This document shows positions 1 to 9,335 of a DNA stretch of 63,088 nucleotides, in pieces. A program made the position numbers and the translations under genes. Each line of letters begins with the position of its first letter. The first letter of the stretch is position 1. Below the pieces are notes generated by a model that was not told the origin of the DNA, made no database searches, and saw only the letters and a program-made list of their open reading frames with translations. Source of the stretch: Steroidobacter gossypii (GTDB lineage Bacteria; Pseudomonadota; Gammaproteobacteria; Steroidobacterales; Steroidobacteraceae); the NCBI RefSeq assembly GCF_016801985.1, contig NZ_JAEVLS010000011.1:1-63088 (forward strand). Direction: 5' to 3'.

Positions 1-1645
1 TCTTCGAGGAGCAAGTGAAGTTAGTCTCGGAGAGGACTGCAGTGCTGCATGAGGGGCAGTCGCTGACGTATGAGGAGTTGAACTGCAAAGCCAACCAGTT
101 GGCGCGATATTTGGTGCGAAAGGGGATCGGTCCGGATCAGCTGGTAGCAATCTGTATCGAGCGTAGTGTTGAGATGGTGGTGGGGCTGCTTGGAATTCTA
201 AAGGCAGGCGCAGCGTATATCCCATTGGATCCGAACTATCCGATAGAGCGATTGCAGTACATGCTGGAGGATGCGGCGCCCGAAGTGGTGCTGGTTCAGG
301 CGAAGTTGAAATCAACGCTGCCGATCACGCGGGCCGAGATGATCGCGCTGGATGAGCGCTGGGATGAGATTGCAGGCTATGCGGATTCGGACCTGTCACC
401 TGCCGAGCTGGAAGTGAGTGCATCGAGTCTAGTGTACGTTATCTACACCTCTGGCTCGACGGGGAGGCCGAAGGGTACGACGATGACGCACCGCTCGATG
501 GGCAATCTGATCGAGTGGCATCGGCGGACTTACCGGGCCCAGCCGGGACAGCGAGTGTTGCAGTTTGCAGCACTAAGCTTCGATGTGGCATTTCAGGAGA
601 TCTTTTCCACCCTATGTACCGGGGGCACGCTTGTACTGTTGAATGATGAGGTCCGTCGAGATGCCCGAGCACTGGCTGAACTCTTGCGCAGCCAGAGCAT
701 TGAAAGGCTCTTTGTACCTCCCTTGATGCTGCAAAGCTTGGCGGAGCATTGTCAGGCCACCGATATTGTTCCGGAAAGCTTGCGGGATGTGATCACGGCA
801 GGCGAGCAATTACGGATTAGCCCAGAGATCTCGAGCTTCTTCAAGCGATTGCAGGGATGTCGGTTACACAACCACTATGGTCCAACCGAAACGCATGTGG
901 TTACGGCCCTGAGTTTGCCTGAGGATGCCGGCGAATGGCCATCGCTACCATCGATTGGCCAACCGATATCGAACACACAGATCTACATTCTGGATCGACA
1001 GCGGCAGCTGGCGCCGATCGGCGTAACAGGGGAGATCTATATCGGTGGGGCGAACGTGGCGAGGGGTTATTTGAGGCGGCCAGCACTGACAGCAGAGCGC
1101 TTCATCGCAGATCCCTTCAATGAAGAACCGCCGTCGCGTATGTACCAAACAGGGGACTTGGGTCGATGGCGCACGGATGGCTCGATTGAGTATCTGGGGC
1201 GCAATGATGCTCAGGTGAAGATCCGCGGCTTTCGAGTTGAGTTAGCCGAGATTGAGGCACAGCTTTTACGGCATTCGCGCGTGAGAGAAGCGGCCGCTTT
1301 GGTGCGGGAAGATTCGCCAGGAGAGAAGCGTCTGGTGGCTTACGTCTCGCCAAGGGCTAACAGTAGTCTGAACGTTGAGGAATTGCGCGCTCATCTACAG
1401 GCGACACTGCCCGACTACATGGTTCCCAGTGCGTTCGTCATTCTGCAGAGCTTCCCGCTCACGCCGAGCGGAAAACTTGATCGGCGCGCACTGCCGGCAC
1501 CGCAGGTTGAGGCATATGCCAGCGAGGAGTATGAGGCGCCCCAGGGCGAAATCGAGCAGACACTGGCAAGGATCTGGCAGGAGCTACTTCAGCTGGAGCG
1601 GGTCGGACGGCAGGATAACTTCTTCGAACTCGGAGGACATTCGCT
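1..1645 (+). repeat. Long perfect direct repeat, copy 1 (A-PCP region)
   Basis: This stretch matches 3315-4959 at a constant offset of 3314 bases. No difference was seen on reading, and the translations agree throughout. The match starts at or before the window edge and stops abruptly at 1645, just after the carrier-domain serine motif; from 1646 the two copies diverge completely (ACTCG versus TTTGG). Identity at third codon positions points to recent duplication or gene conversion. Confidence 0.95.
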
Positions 1646-1790
1646 ACTCGCAACCCGCGCGGTCACACAGATAAATAGACTGCTCGATGTTGACATCAAG
1701 CTGCGGCACGTATTCGAGAAGCCGACCATCCGGCGATTAGCTGAGATCATTCTGCAAAAGATAGCTGATCAAATGTCTGAGGAGGTGTGA
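1..1790 (+). CDS. Nonribosomal peptide synthetase, C-terminal part (A-PCP), predicted proline module
   Basis: Only the 3' part of this gene lies in the window; the frame is open from the first bases. It encodes an adenylation domain and a peptidyl carrier domain. Visible A motifs are YTSGSTGRPKGT (A3), FDVAFQEIF (A4), NHYGPTETH (A5), YQTGDLGRW (A7), the RGFRVELAEIE region (A8) and SGKLDRRAL (A10). The carrier motif is DNFFELGGHSLLA, whose serine takes phosphopantetheine. Placing the binding-pocket positions by comparison with GrsA gives D-V-Q-L-I-A-H-V-V-K, the published proline code. The protein ends just after the carrier domain, with no thioesterase, so the chain must pass to the next protein. 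Its TGA (1788-1790) overlaps the next start, implying translational coupling. Bases 1-1645 are duplicated exactly in the next gene. Substrate by code is well supported; the upstream domains are unknown. Confidence 0.95.
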   Translation, partial: FEEQVKLVSERTAVLHEGQSLTYEELNCKANQLARYLVRKGIGPDQLVAICIERSVEMVVGLLGILKAGAAYIPLDPNYPIERLQYMLEDAAPEVVLVQAKLKSTLPITRAEMIALDERWDEIAGYADSDLSPAELEVSASSLVYVIYTSGSTGRPKGTTMTHRSMGNLIEWHRRTYRAQPGQRVLQFAALSFDVAFQEIFSTLCTGGTLVLLNDEVRRDARALAELLRSQSIERLFVPPLMLQSLAEHCQATDIVPESLRDVITAGEQLRISPEISSFFKRLQGCRLHNHYGPTETHVVTALSLPEDAGEWPSLPSIGQPISNTQIYILDRQRQLAPIGVTGEIYIGGANVARGYLRRPALTAERFIADPFNEEPPSRMYQTGDLGRWRTDGSIEYLGRNDAQVKIRGFRVELAEIEAQLLRHSRVREAAALVREDSPGEKRLVAYVSPRANSSLNVEELRAHLQATLPDYMVPSAFVILQSFPLTPSGKLDRRALPAPQVEAYASEEYEAPQGEIEQTLARIWQELLQLERVGRQDNFFELGGHSLLATRAVTQINRLLDVDIKLRHVFEKPTIRRLAEIILQKIADQMSEEV

Positions 1791-4700
1791 TGAACGACGC
1801 GCACAACGACCTCAGGCATCTTAGCTTGGCGGAGATTAACGAGTTGCGAAATCGCTCGGTGGCTCGTAAAAAGCGGACTCAAATACCTCCATTGGTGCCG
1901 CAGGAGCGCGGGAAGAGCCTACCCCTATCATTTGCGCAAGAGCGATTGTGGTACATAGACCAGCTCGGCTTGGTAGGTGCGGCGTATAACGCGGTAATGC
2001 TGACGAGATTGGAAGGAAAGCTGAAAGTGAAAGCGCTGGAGCGCAGCTTTTCCGAAGTGCTGCGTCGTCACGAGATTCTGCGAACCCGCTTTGACGTTGT
2101 CGCCGGCCAGCCGAACCAAGTTATCGATCCCCCGATGCCTTTTGAACTGCCCATTGTGGATCTATCGGCGTTGCAAAAGGAACAAAGGACACGTGCGCTG
2201 CATCAAGCGAGCGCCGATGAAGCACGCCGGCCCTTCGATTTGGCTACGGGGCCGTTGATACGCGTGCTAGCGTTGAAATTGAGCGAACATGAGCACGTCC
2301 TGCTCATGGCATTTCACCACATTGTAACTGACGGCTGGTCTTGGCGGGTGCTGTACGAGGAGCTAAGTACCCTGTACAGCACGTATGTTGGAGGCAGGCC
2401 CTCCCCGTTGCCTGAGTTGCCAGTCCAGTACGCTGATTATGCGATCTGGCAGCGCCGATGGCTCCGGGGTTCAGTGTTGGATGAGCAGCTAAGCTATTGG
2501 CGAAGACAGCTTCTCGGTGCGCCCTCACAGCTGCAACTGCCGACCGACAGGCCGAGGCCCGTGGTGGAGAGCTTTCGCGGCGCGATGCATCGCTTTAAGT
2601 TACCAGCATCTTTGACTGCCGCACTATCTGAATTGGCTCGGCTTCAAGGGGCCACGCAGTTCATGGTGTTTTTAGCGGCATTTCACGTGCTGCTGTCGCG
2701 GTGGAGCGGGCAGGAGAGCGTCGTCGTGGGGGTGCCGATTGCCGGACGAAGGGCCGCGGAACTTGAACGCTTGATTGGATTTTTCATAAATACCTTAGCG
2801 CTGCGTGCCGACGTGTCCAAGGAGCTATCGTTTCGACAGCTACTGGATCGAATGAGGGAAATGACCTTAGAGGCTTATGAGAATCAAGATCTACCTTTCG
2901 AAATTCTCGTAAAGGAGTTGCATCCAGAAAGGAATCTGACTCGACAACCGCTATTTCAGGCGATGCTTGAAGTGGAGAATTATGGAGAACAACGTTTGGA
3001 GACGCCTGAGCTAACGTGGGCCTGGAGTTGGACAACTGTCGAGCGAGCGTCTACTCATTTCGATCTAACGCTGTATCTGCATGAATCCGAGGGCGGTGTC
3101 TCAGGGGCTTTCGAATACGCCACTGACTTATTTGATCCTTCCACGATAGATCGGATGGCGAGAAGCTTTCAGACGCTACTAGAAGGAATTGTCGAGAACT
3201 CGGATCGTCGGGTTGGCCAGCTCCCACTGCTGAGCGACGTGGAGAGGCAAAAATTGCGCGGGGAGTGGAGTACTACGCTGGCGCCCTATGTAGCTAAGCG
3301 GTGCGTGCACGAATTCTTCGAGGAGCAAGTGAAGTTAGTCTCGGAGAGGACTGCAGTGCTGCATGAGGGGCAGTCGCTGACGTATGAGGAGTTGAACTGC
3401 AAAGCCAACCAGTTGGCGCGATATTTGGTGCGAAAGGGGATCGGTCCGGATCAGCTGGTAGCAATCTGTATCGAGCGTAGTGTTGAGATGGTGGTGGGGC
3501 TGCTTGGAATTCTAAAGGCAGGCGCAGCGTATATCCCATTGGATCCGAACTATCCGATAGAGCGATTGCAGTACATGCTGGAGGATGCGGCGCCCGAAGT
3601 GGTGCTGGTTCAGGCGAAGTTGAAATCAACGCTGCCGATCACGCGGGCCGAGATGATCGCGCTGGATGAGCGCTGGGATGAGATTGCAGGCTATGCGGAT
3701 TCGGACCTGTCACCTGCCGAGCTGGAAGTGAGTGCATCGAGTCTAGTGTACGTTATCTACACCTCTGGCTCGACGGGGAGGCCGAAGGGTACGACGATGA
3801 CGCACCGCTCGATGGGCAATCTGATCGAGTGGCATCGGCGGACTTACCGGGCCCAGCCGGGACAGCGAGTGTTGCAGTTTGCAGCACTAAGCTTCGATGT
3901 GGCATTTCAGGAGATCTTTTCCACCCTATGTACCGGGGGCACGCTTGTACTGTTGAATGATGAGGTCCGTCGAGATGCCCGAGCACTGGCTGAACTCTTG
4001 CGCAGCCAGAGCATTGAAAGGCTCTTTGTACCTCCCTTGATGCTGCAAAGCTTGGCGGAGCATTGTCAGGCCACCGATATTGTTCCGGAAAGCTTGCGGG
4101 ATGTGATCACGGCAGGCGAGCAATTACGGATTAGCCCAGAGATCTCGAGCTTCTTCAAGCGATTGCAGGGATGTCGGTTACACAACCACTATGGTCCAAC
4201 CGAAACGCATGTGGTTACGGCCCTGAGTTTGCCTGAGGATGCCGGCGAATGGCCATCGCTACCATCGATTGGCCAACCGATATCGAACACACAGATCTAC
4301 ATTCTGGATCGACAGCGGCAGCTGGCGCCGATCGGCGTAACAGGGGAGATCTATATCGGTGGGGCGAACGTGGCGAGGGGTTATTTGAGGCGGCCAGCAC
4401 TGACAGCAGAGCGCTTCATCGCAGATCCCTTCAATGAAGAACCGCCGTCGCGTATGTACCAAACAGGGGACTTGGGTCGATGGCGCACGGATGGCTCGAT
4501 TGAGTATCTGGGGCGCAATGATGCTCAGGTGAAGATCCGCGGCTTTCGAGTTGAGTTAGCCGAGATTGAGGCACAGCTTTTACGGCATTCGCGCGTGAGA
4601 GAAGCGGCCGCTTTGGTGCGGGAAGATTCGCCAGGAGAGAAGCGTCTGGTGGCTTACGTCTCGCCAAGGGCTAACAGTAGTCTGAACGTTGAGGAATTGC

Positions 4701-6346
4701 GCGCTCATCTACAGGCGACACTGCCCGACTACATGGTTCCCAGTGCGTTCGTCATTCTGCAGAGCTTCCCGCTCACGCCGAGCGGAAAACTTGATCGGCG
4801 CGCACTGCCGGCACCGCAGGTTGAGGCATATGCCAGCGAGGAGTATGAGGCGCCCCAGGGCGAAATCGAGCAGACACTGGCAAGGATCTGGCAGGAGCTA
4901 CTTCAGCTGGAGCGGGTCGGACGGCAGGATAACTTCTTCGAACTCGGAGGACATTCGCTTTTGGCTGTAAAGACCCTCTTCAGAATCAACCAGTCATGTC
5001 GGTCTACGCTGAAGCTTACTGACCTCTATACGAGTCCAACGGTTAGACAGCTAGCCGCTCAGATCCAGGAAGGTGAGATGCAGGTGGAATTTGTCGATCT
5101 ACGTCGCGAGTCTGAGCTGGACGAAGGAATCGTTGCCATAGAGGGTACACGGTCGATTCCACCGCAGGCCTTGATGTTAACTGGTGCCACGGGATTCGTG
5201 GGTAGATTCCTTTTGGCGCAACTACTGCTGGATACGGCGGCCACAGTGTACTGTGTGGTACGAGCTTCGTCTCCAAAGGAGGCGATGATCAGAGTTCGAA
5301 CAATCTTGGAAAAGTGGGATCTTTGGCAAGAACAGTTTGCACTCAGACTGGTGGCGATTCCTGGGGACTTGCGGCTGCCGCGTCTCGGCATCGATGAGGT
5401 CACCTATCAGCTTCTGTCACAAAAGATCGACAGCATCTACCACTGTGGCACAAGCATGAATCACCTTGAAACATATGCAATGGCGAAGCCTGCAAACGTA
5501 GATTCTGCTAGGGAGATTCTGAAGTTGGCGACAAACGGGCGACCGAAGCTGATCAACTTCATCTCCGCGCTCGGGGTGTTCAGGGGGGGCTCTGCTAAAT
5601 CTCGTGTTGTAGATGAATTGAGCCCCATCGAGAACGAGATACATGCAGCCTCGAATGGCTACGCAGCGAGCAAGTGGGTGGCAGAGAAGATATTCATGAT
5701 TGCCAACCAGAGGGGTATTCCGTGCAACATATTCCGCTTGGGATTCATCTGGGCTGACAGGCAGAGGGGGCGATATGACGAACTGCAGAGAGGCTATAGA
5801 ATTCTAAAGAGCTCATTCCTGTGTGGCTGCGGTATCAGGAACTATCGACATATAAGCCCGGCGACCCCCGTTGACTACGCGGCGCGAGCAGTATTGGCAC
5901 TAGCGGAGCGGCACCCTGATGGGTCCGGTATATTTCACGTATCTTCTCCTAGCGAGAGGATCGAGGGCTTGTTCGAGCGGTGTAACGCGATAGCGGGTAC
6001 ATCACTCAAGCTGCTTTCATACTATGAGTGGATCCAGGAGATAAAGAGGCTCCACGGCCAGGGGCAATCATTGCCGATAGTGCCACTCGTTGAATTCGCC
6101 TTTGCGATGGATGAGAGGTCCCTCATTGAGCATGAGCGGCGTGTCCAATCGGAGTTTGTGCGCTTCGATTGTACTCGCACGTACCGGGAGTTGGCCCAAG
6201 CGGGGATACTGGAACATCCGCTCGATGACGATTGGCTGAGCTTGTGCGTGCGAGATATGTTCGCGCGTGATCTCGAACTGAGCAGGTTGAAAGGCGCTCA
6301 ATGGAGCTCGCACCGCGTTCGGGAGGGACGGTCTGAAGTTGGTTAG
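1790..6346 (+). CDS. Nonribosomal peptide synthetase, C-A-PCP-R, proline module with terminal thioester reductase
   Basis: A four-domain terminal module of about 1518 residues. The condensation domain (about 40-480) has SFAQERLWYIDQL and the active-site HHIVTDG, and looks like an LCL type. The A domain (about 500-1000) and start of the carrier domain (serine near 1054) are identical to the preceding protein and carry the same proline code D-V-Q-L-I-A-H-V-V-K. After the carrier comes a reductase domain (about 1125-1500) with the NAD(P) motif TGATGFVG and YAASK as the catalytic Tyr-Lys pair, as in thioester reductases that release chains as aldehydes or alcohols. No thioesterase is present. ATG 1790 overlaps the upstream TGA and follows GAGGAGG; a GTG at 1787 is too close to that site. 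The expected product is a chain ending in prolinal or prolinol, possibly Pro-Pro. Confidence 0.95.
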   Translation: MNDAHNDLRHLSLAEINELRNRSVARKKRTQIPPLVPQERGKSLPLSFAQERLWYIDQLGLVGAAYNAVMLTRLEGKLKVKALERSFSEVLRRHEILRTRFDVVAGQPNQVIDPPMPFELPIVDLSALQKEQRTRALHQASADEARRPFDLATGPLIRVLALKLSEHEHVLLMAFHHIVTDGWSWRVLYEELSTLYSTYVGGRPSPLPELPVQYADYAIWQRRWLRGSVLDEQLSYWRRQLLGAPSQLQLPTDRPRPVVESFRGAMHRFKLPASLTAALSELARLQGATQFMVFLAAFHVLLSRWSGQESVVVGVPIAGRRAAELERLIGFFINTLALRADVSKELSFRQLLDRMREMTLEAYENQDLPFEILVKELHPERNLTRQPLFQAMLEVENYGEQRLETPELTWAWSWTTVERASTHFDLTLYLHESEGGVSGAFEYATDLFDPSTIDRMARSFQTLLEGIVENSDRRVGQLPLLSDVERQKLRGEWSTTLAPYVAKRCVHEFFEEQVKLVSERTAVLHEGQSLTYEELNCKANQLARYLVRKGIGPDQLVAICIERSVEMVVGLLGILKAGAAYIPLDPNYPIERLQYMLEDAAPEVVLVQAKLKSTLPITRAEMIALDERWDEIAGYADSDLSPAELEVSASSLVYVIYTSGSTGRPKGTTMTHRSMGNLIEWHRRTYRAQPGQRVLQFAALSFDVAFQEIFSTLCTGGTLVLLNDEVRRDARALAELLRSQSIERLFVPPLMLQSLAEHCQATDIVPESLRDVITAGEQLRISPEISSFFKRLQGCRLHNHYGPTETHVVTALSLPEDAGEWPSLPSIGQPISNTQIYILDRQRQLAPIGVTGEIYIGGANVARGYLRRPALTAERFIADPFNEEPPSRMYQTGDLGRWRTDGSIEYLGRNDAQVKIRGFRVELAEIEAQLLRHSRVREAAALVREDSPGEKRLVAYVSPRANSSLNVEELRAHLQATLPDYMVPSAFVILQSFPLTPSGKLDRRALPAPQVEAYASEEYEAPQGEIEQTLARIWQELLQLERVGRQDNFFELGGHSLLAVKTLFRINQSCRSTLKLTDLYTSPTVRQLAAQIQEGEMQVEFVDLRRESELDEGIVAIEGTRSIPPQALMLTGATGFVGRFLLAQLLLDTAATVYCVVRASSPKEAMIRVRTILEKWDLWQEQFALRLVAIPGDLRLPRLGIDEVTYQLLSQKIDSIYHCGTSMNHLETYAMAKPANVDSAREILKLATNGRPKLINFISALGVFRGGSAKSRVVDELSPIENEIHAASNGYAASKWVAEKIFMIANQRGIPCNIFRLGFIWADRQRGRYDELQRGYRILKSSFLCGCGIRNYRHISPATPVDYAARAVLALAERHPDGSGIFHVSSPSERIEGLFERCNAIAGTSLKLLSYYEWIQEIKRLHGQGQSLPIVPLVEFAFAMDERSLIEHERRVQSEFVRFDCTRTYRELAQAGILEHPLDDDWLSLCVRDMFARDLELSRLKGAQWSSHRVREGRSEVG
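3315..4959 (+). repeat. Long perfect direct repeat, copy 2 (A-PCP region)
   Basis: Second copy of the 1645-base repeat, inside the C-A-PCP-R gene. The left boundary cannot be defined because copy 1 reaches the window edge. The right boundary is sharp, within the codons after GGHSLL. The two copies would support homologous recombination that deletes or adds a whole module. Confidence 0.95.
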
Positions 6347-6404
6347 GTAAGTGGATATATGAGCGGCGACGATGCACGCTCCGCCAAGGAGAGAATTCGC
6401 AGAC

Positions 6405-7406
6405 ATGGCAACGAGGGTGACTGGCGCAGAGGAAATGATTCCGAGTAGAGCGAAGCTGTGCGAGATGTTTCGCAGGATGCTCAGGGTCCGTGCTTTTGAG
6501 GAAAGTGCTTCGAAGCTCATAGCGGAAGCTAAGTTACCAGGTGTCCTGCACAACTGCATCGGTCAGGAAGCTACAGTTGTTGGCGCGTGCATGGCGCTTC
6601 GCGATGACGACTACATGACTGGAAATCATCGGTCGCACGGACACCCGATTGCAAAGGGGGTAAGTCTGGCACCACTGATGGCGGAGTTGTTCGGTAAGAG
6701 CACGGGGGTTTGCCGAGGCAAAGGTGGCTCAATGCACCTCGCGGCATTCGCCGCAGGGAGTCTAGGTGAGTCGGGCATAGTAGGCTCGTTGATGCCGGTT
6801 GCAGTTGGCGCCGGATTAAGCGCCCGCCTGCGCGATACCGACCAAGTATGTCTGTGCTTTTTTGGAGATGGAGCTGCGAACTGCGGCCCATTTCATGAGT
6901 CGCTGAATCTCGCGGCTATATGGAAGCTGCCCGTCGTATTCCTATGTGAGAACAATGGTTATGCCCTCTACACACCTCAAGCACAATCAACTTCGGTTGC
7001 GCACATTGCTCAACGTGCTAGTGCATACGGCATTCCTGGTGCCATCCTGGACGGTCAGGACGTGCTCGCAGTCTACAGCGGCGTAATGGCTGCGGTTTTG
7101 CGCGCGCGGGAAGGTGGTGGGCCATCGCTCGTAGAGTCAAAGACCTATCGGTACTGCGAGCATTATGAGGCTGGCGGCCCCGCCAATCCGCCCATTTATC
7201 GCAGCGAGCATGAGATTGCTGCGTGGCGTGCTAGGGATCCGATAAGACTTTTTGCTGCCCACTTGCAAAGTTCTGCTGCGATAGGCGAAAGAGAAATTGA
7301 AGCCATCACGTCAGAGGTATTAGCGGAGGTCGATGAGGCAGTGGCATTTGCAGAGCAGAGTGCTGCGCCGAACCCGAGTGCCCTCTTCGAGGATGTGTTC
7401 ACCTAG
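6405..7406 (+). CDS. TPP-dependent dehydrogenase E1 alpha subunit (2-oxoacid/acetoin dehydrogenase type)
   Basis: Alpha subunit of a heterotetrameric thiamine-diphosphate enzyme of the pyruvate/acetoin dehydrogenase E1 family. GDGAAN near residue 154 and ENN near 182 form the TPP/Mg motif. GKGGSMH near 106 and the HRSHGHPIAKG segment near 75 are also typical. The start is taken at ATG 6405, eleven bases after AAGGAGAG; an in-frame ATG at 6372 would add 11 residues. The family decarboxylates a 2-oxoacid and passes the acyl carbanion on. Here no E2 (lipoyl transacylase) or E3 is nearby, and the pair sits directly after a reductase-terminated NRPS. E1 pairs recruited to natural-product clusters are known to transfer two-carbon units, so a carboligation role is possible. 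That role is inference; the family call is secure. Confidence 0.93.
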   Translation: MATRVTGAEEMIPSRAKLCEMFRRMLRVRAFEESASKLIAEAKLPGVLHNCIGQEATVVGACMALRDDDYMTGNHRSHGHPIAKGVSLAPLMAELFGKSTGVCRGKGGSMHLAAFAAGSLGESGIVGSLMPVAVGAGLSARLRDTDQVCLCFFGDGAANCGPFHESLNLAAIWKLPVVFLCENNGYALYTPQAQSTSVAHIAQRASAYGIPGAILDGQDVLAVYSGVMAAVLRAREGGGPSLVESKTYRYCEHYEAGGPANPPIYRSEHEIAAWRARDPIRLFAAHLQSSAAIGEREIEAITSEVLAEVDEAVAFAEQSAAPNPSALFEDVFT

Positions 7407-7428
7407 AGTGCCTATCTGGAGCTGTCGC

Positions 7429-8478
7429 GTGTCGTACATCACATACCAGCAGGCAGCCAAGCAGGCGATCATCGAGGAAATGCGGAGCGATCATCGTGTA
7501 TTTGTGATGGGAGAGGATATCCAAGTCTACGCCTATGCAGATGTCATGGAGGAGTTTGGACCAGAGAGAATCCGAAACACGCCGATCAGCGAGATCGGCT
7601 TCTTCGGCGCGGGGATTGGGGCCGCCCTTACTGGCATGCGGCCAATCATAGAAGGAGGATTCTCGACCTTTCTTTACTCCGCAATGGACCAGGTCGTCAA
7701 TCAGGCAGCCAAGAGCCGGTATATGTTCGGTGGTCAGGCGAGTGTGCAGTTGGTGATACGGCTAAACGTCTCCTATGCCACTTCCTCGGCGGCTCATCAC
7801 TCCGATCGGCCGTGGGGCCTCTTTGCGCAGGTGCCTGGGCTCAAGATTATCGTGCCTTCCACGCCATACGACGCGAAGGGCCTGCTCAAGTCCGCCATGC
7901 GCGATGGAAATCCTGTTCTGTGCTTCGATGACTCGACGCTGCTGAGCTCATCTGGTGAGGTCCCCGATAGGGACTATACGATTCCGCTGGGAGCGGCAGA
8001 GATAAAGCGCGCCGGGACAGATCTAACCATTGTCACTCTCGCGGCTACAGTCGGTCATAGTTTAACTGCGGCCCAGATGCTAGCGGGAGATGGTATCTCA
8101 GTTGAAGTCTTGGACGTCAGAACCGTAGTACCGTTGGACCGGAGAACCATCCTTGACTCTGTGACCAGGACAGGTCGCTTGGTGGTGGTTGATGTCGCGC
8201 CTCGAATGTGTGGCTTTGCATCCGAAGTGGCAGCGACTGTGGCTGAGGAAGCGTTTCAGCACTTGAAGGCGCCGATCCTCCGAATCACCGCGCCTGATGT
8301 TCCAGTTCCCTTCAGTCCTGATCTAGAGCGCCTCATGTATCCGACTCCTGAGCGCATCCACGCAGCTGTGAGAAAGCTCTATATGAAATGGGGAAGGAGT
8401 GCACGGCGAGATCTGGATTTGTACCATGACTCCGGCGAGCGGCAATTGCCAGACGGCAACGCATCGAGCTTGCCGTGA
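7429..8478 (+). CDS. TPP-dependent dehydrogenase E1 beta subunit
   Basis: Beta subunit partnering the preceding alpha subunit, about 349 residues. It has MGEDI near the start (the conserved glutamate contacts TPP), SEIGFFGAGIGAALTGMRPI, and the stretch VPGLKIIVPSTPYDAKGLLK, which is characteristic of pyruvate/acetoin dehydrogenase E1 beta. The C-terminal transketolase domain includes the VEVLDVRTVVPLDRRTI segment. The start is placed at GTG 7429, just upstream of the conserved Y-x-x-A region, 22 bases after the alpha stop and preceded by GGAG. Longer frames back to 7333 would overlap the alpha gene and add unrelated sequence. The stop overlaps the next start (GTGA), so alpha, beta and SDR look co-translated. 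The substrate cannot be read from sequence. Confidence 0.93.
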   Translation: MSYITYQQAAKQAIIEEMRSDHRVFVMGEDIQVYAYADVMEEFGPERIRNTPISEIGFFGAGIGAALTGMRPIIEGGFSTFLYSAMDQVVNQAAKSRYMFGGQASVQLVIRLNVSYATSSAAHHSDRPWGLFAQVPGLKIIVPSTPYDAKGLLKSAMRDGNPVLCFDDSTLLSSSGEVPDRDYTIPLGAAEIKRAGTDLTIVTLAATVGHSLTAAQMLAGDGISVEVLDVRTVVPLDRRTILDSVTRTGRLVVVDVAPRMCGFASEVAATVAEEAFQHLKAPILRITAPDVPVPFSPDLERLMYPTPERIHAAVRKLYMKWGRSARRDLDLYHDSGERQLPDGNASSLP

Positions 8479-9263
8479 GCGCTGTGATAGGCCAGTCGTT
8501 GAGCGATGCTGTGGTGATGGTAACTGGCGCGCGTGGCGATATAGGGCGCGCAGTGTGTTCAGCACTTGGCGACGCCGGTGCTCTAGTCGTAGGAACCGGC
8601 CTCGGTGACCCACCGAAGGACGTGAGGCTACAAGCTTGGTTACAACACGACGTGACATCGGCAGAGGATTGGGCGCATGTCGTACGCGAGATCCGTGCGC
8701 GATTTGGGCGTATGGATTGCTTGATCAATAATGCTGGTGTTGCTCTAGTGGAGCGCATCGAAGATACATCCATCGAGCAGTATAGGTTCGTATTTCGTGT
8801 GAATGTCGAAAGTGTTCTGTTGGGATTCAAGGCGACTGTGCCTTTGCTTCGAGAATGCGGAAGGTACCGATCCGGTGGATCTGCTGTGGTAAATATCTCA
8901 TCGACTGCCGGTTTGCGCGGAGTTGCGTTCAACAGCATATATAGCGCGAGCAAGGGGGCGCTAGCTCAACTGAGCAAGTCGGCGGCGAAGGAGTTCGCGG
9001 CGCTGGGATATATGATTCGCGTCAATACTATTGTTCCTGGCGCTGTGGAGACCCGAATGATGGCTGGTATTCTCAGCAGGTATGTTGATATTGGGCGCGC
9101 CGTCAGCGTCGAGGACCAGAAGTCGATCTTCGAGACTCTAGCTCCACTCGGAAGGATGGCGCGACCGGAGGAGATAGCTGAAGGCGTGGCATTTTTATGT
9201 TCGCCCGCGGCCGCCTATATGACGGGTTGTGAGCTCATCATGGATGGCGGCGCTATCGCGTAG
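8475..9263 (+). CDS. Short-chain dehydrogenase/reductase (SDR, FabG-like)
   Basis: Classical SDR of 262 residues with a Rossmann fold. The cofactor motif is TGARGDIG near residue 17, NNAG lies near 86, and the catalytic Ser and YSASK are near 142-159. The C-terminal IMDGGAIA ending is common in FabG-like enzymes. It begins at GTG 8475, overlapping the E1 beta stop by four bases, which argues for a shared pathway. A likely role is NAD(P)H-dependent reduction of a ketone, or oxidation of an alcohol, on the peptide product or on a product of the E1 pair. The exact substrate is unknown. The next gene follows after 72 bases. Confidence 0.92.
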   Translation: MSAVIGQSLSDAVVMVTGARGDIGRAVCSALGDAGALVVGTGLGDPPKDVRLQAWLQHDVTSAEDWAHVVREIRARFGRMDCLINNAGVALVERIEDTSIEQYRFVFRVNVESVLLGFKATVPLLRECGRYRSGGSAVVNISSTAGLRGVAFNSIYSASKGALAQLSKSAAKEFAALGYMIRVNTIVPGAVETRMMAGILSRYVDIGRAVSVEDQKSIFETLAPLGRMARPEEIAEGVAFLCSPAAAYMTGCELIMDGGAIA

Positions 9264-9335
9264 CGAATCCTCGGCTGGTGTATACGGATGGGAAGAGGCA
9301 CGGTAGATCCATAATGGAATTGCGCCGGAGGGAAT

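Noticed and set aside
439-1353. Minus- and plus-strand open frames inside the NRPS adenylation domain, repeated again at 3753-4667
   Set aside because: They are shadows of the conserved A domain, occur identically in both copies, and lack any family feature.
6068-6559. Minus-strand 163-codon frame across the NRPS/E1 alpha junction
   Set aside because: It overlaps two well-supported genes on the other strand and has no recognisable motif.
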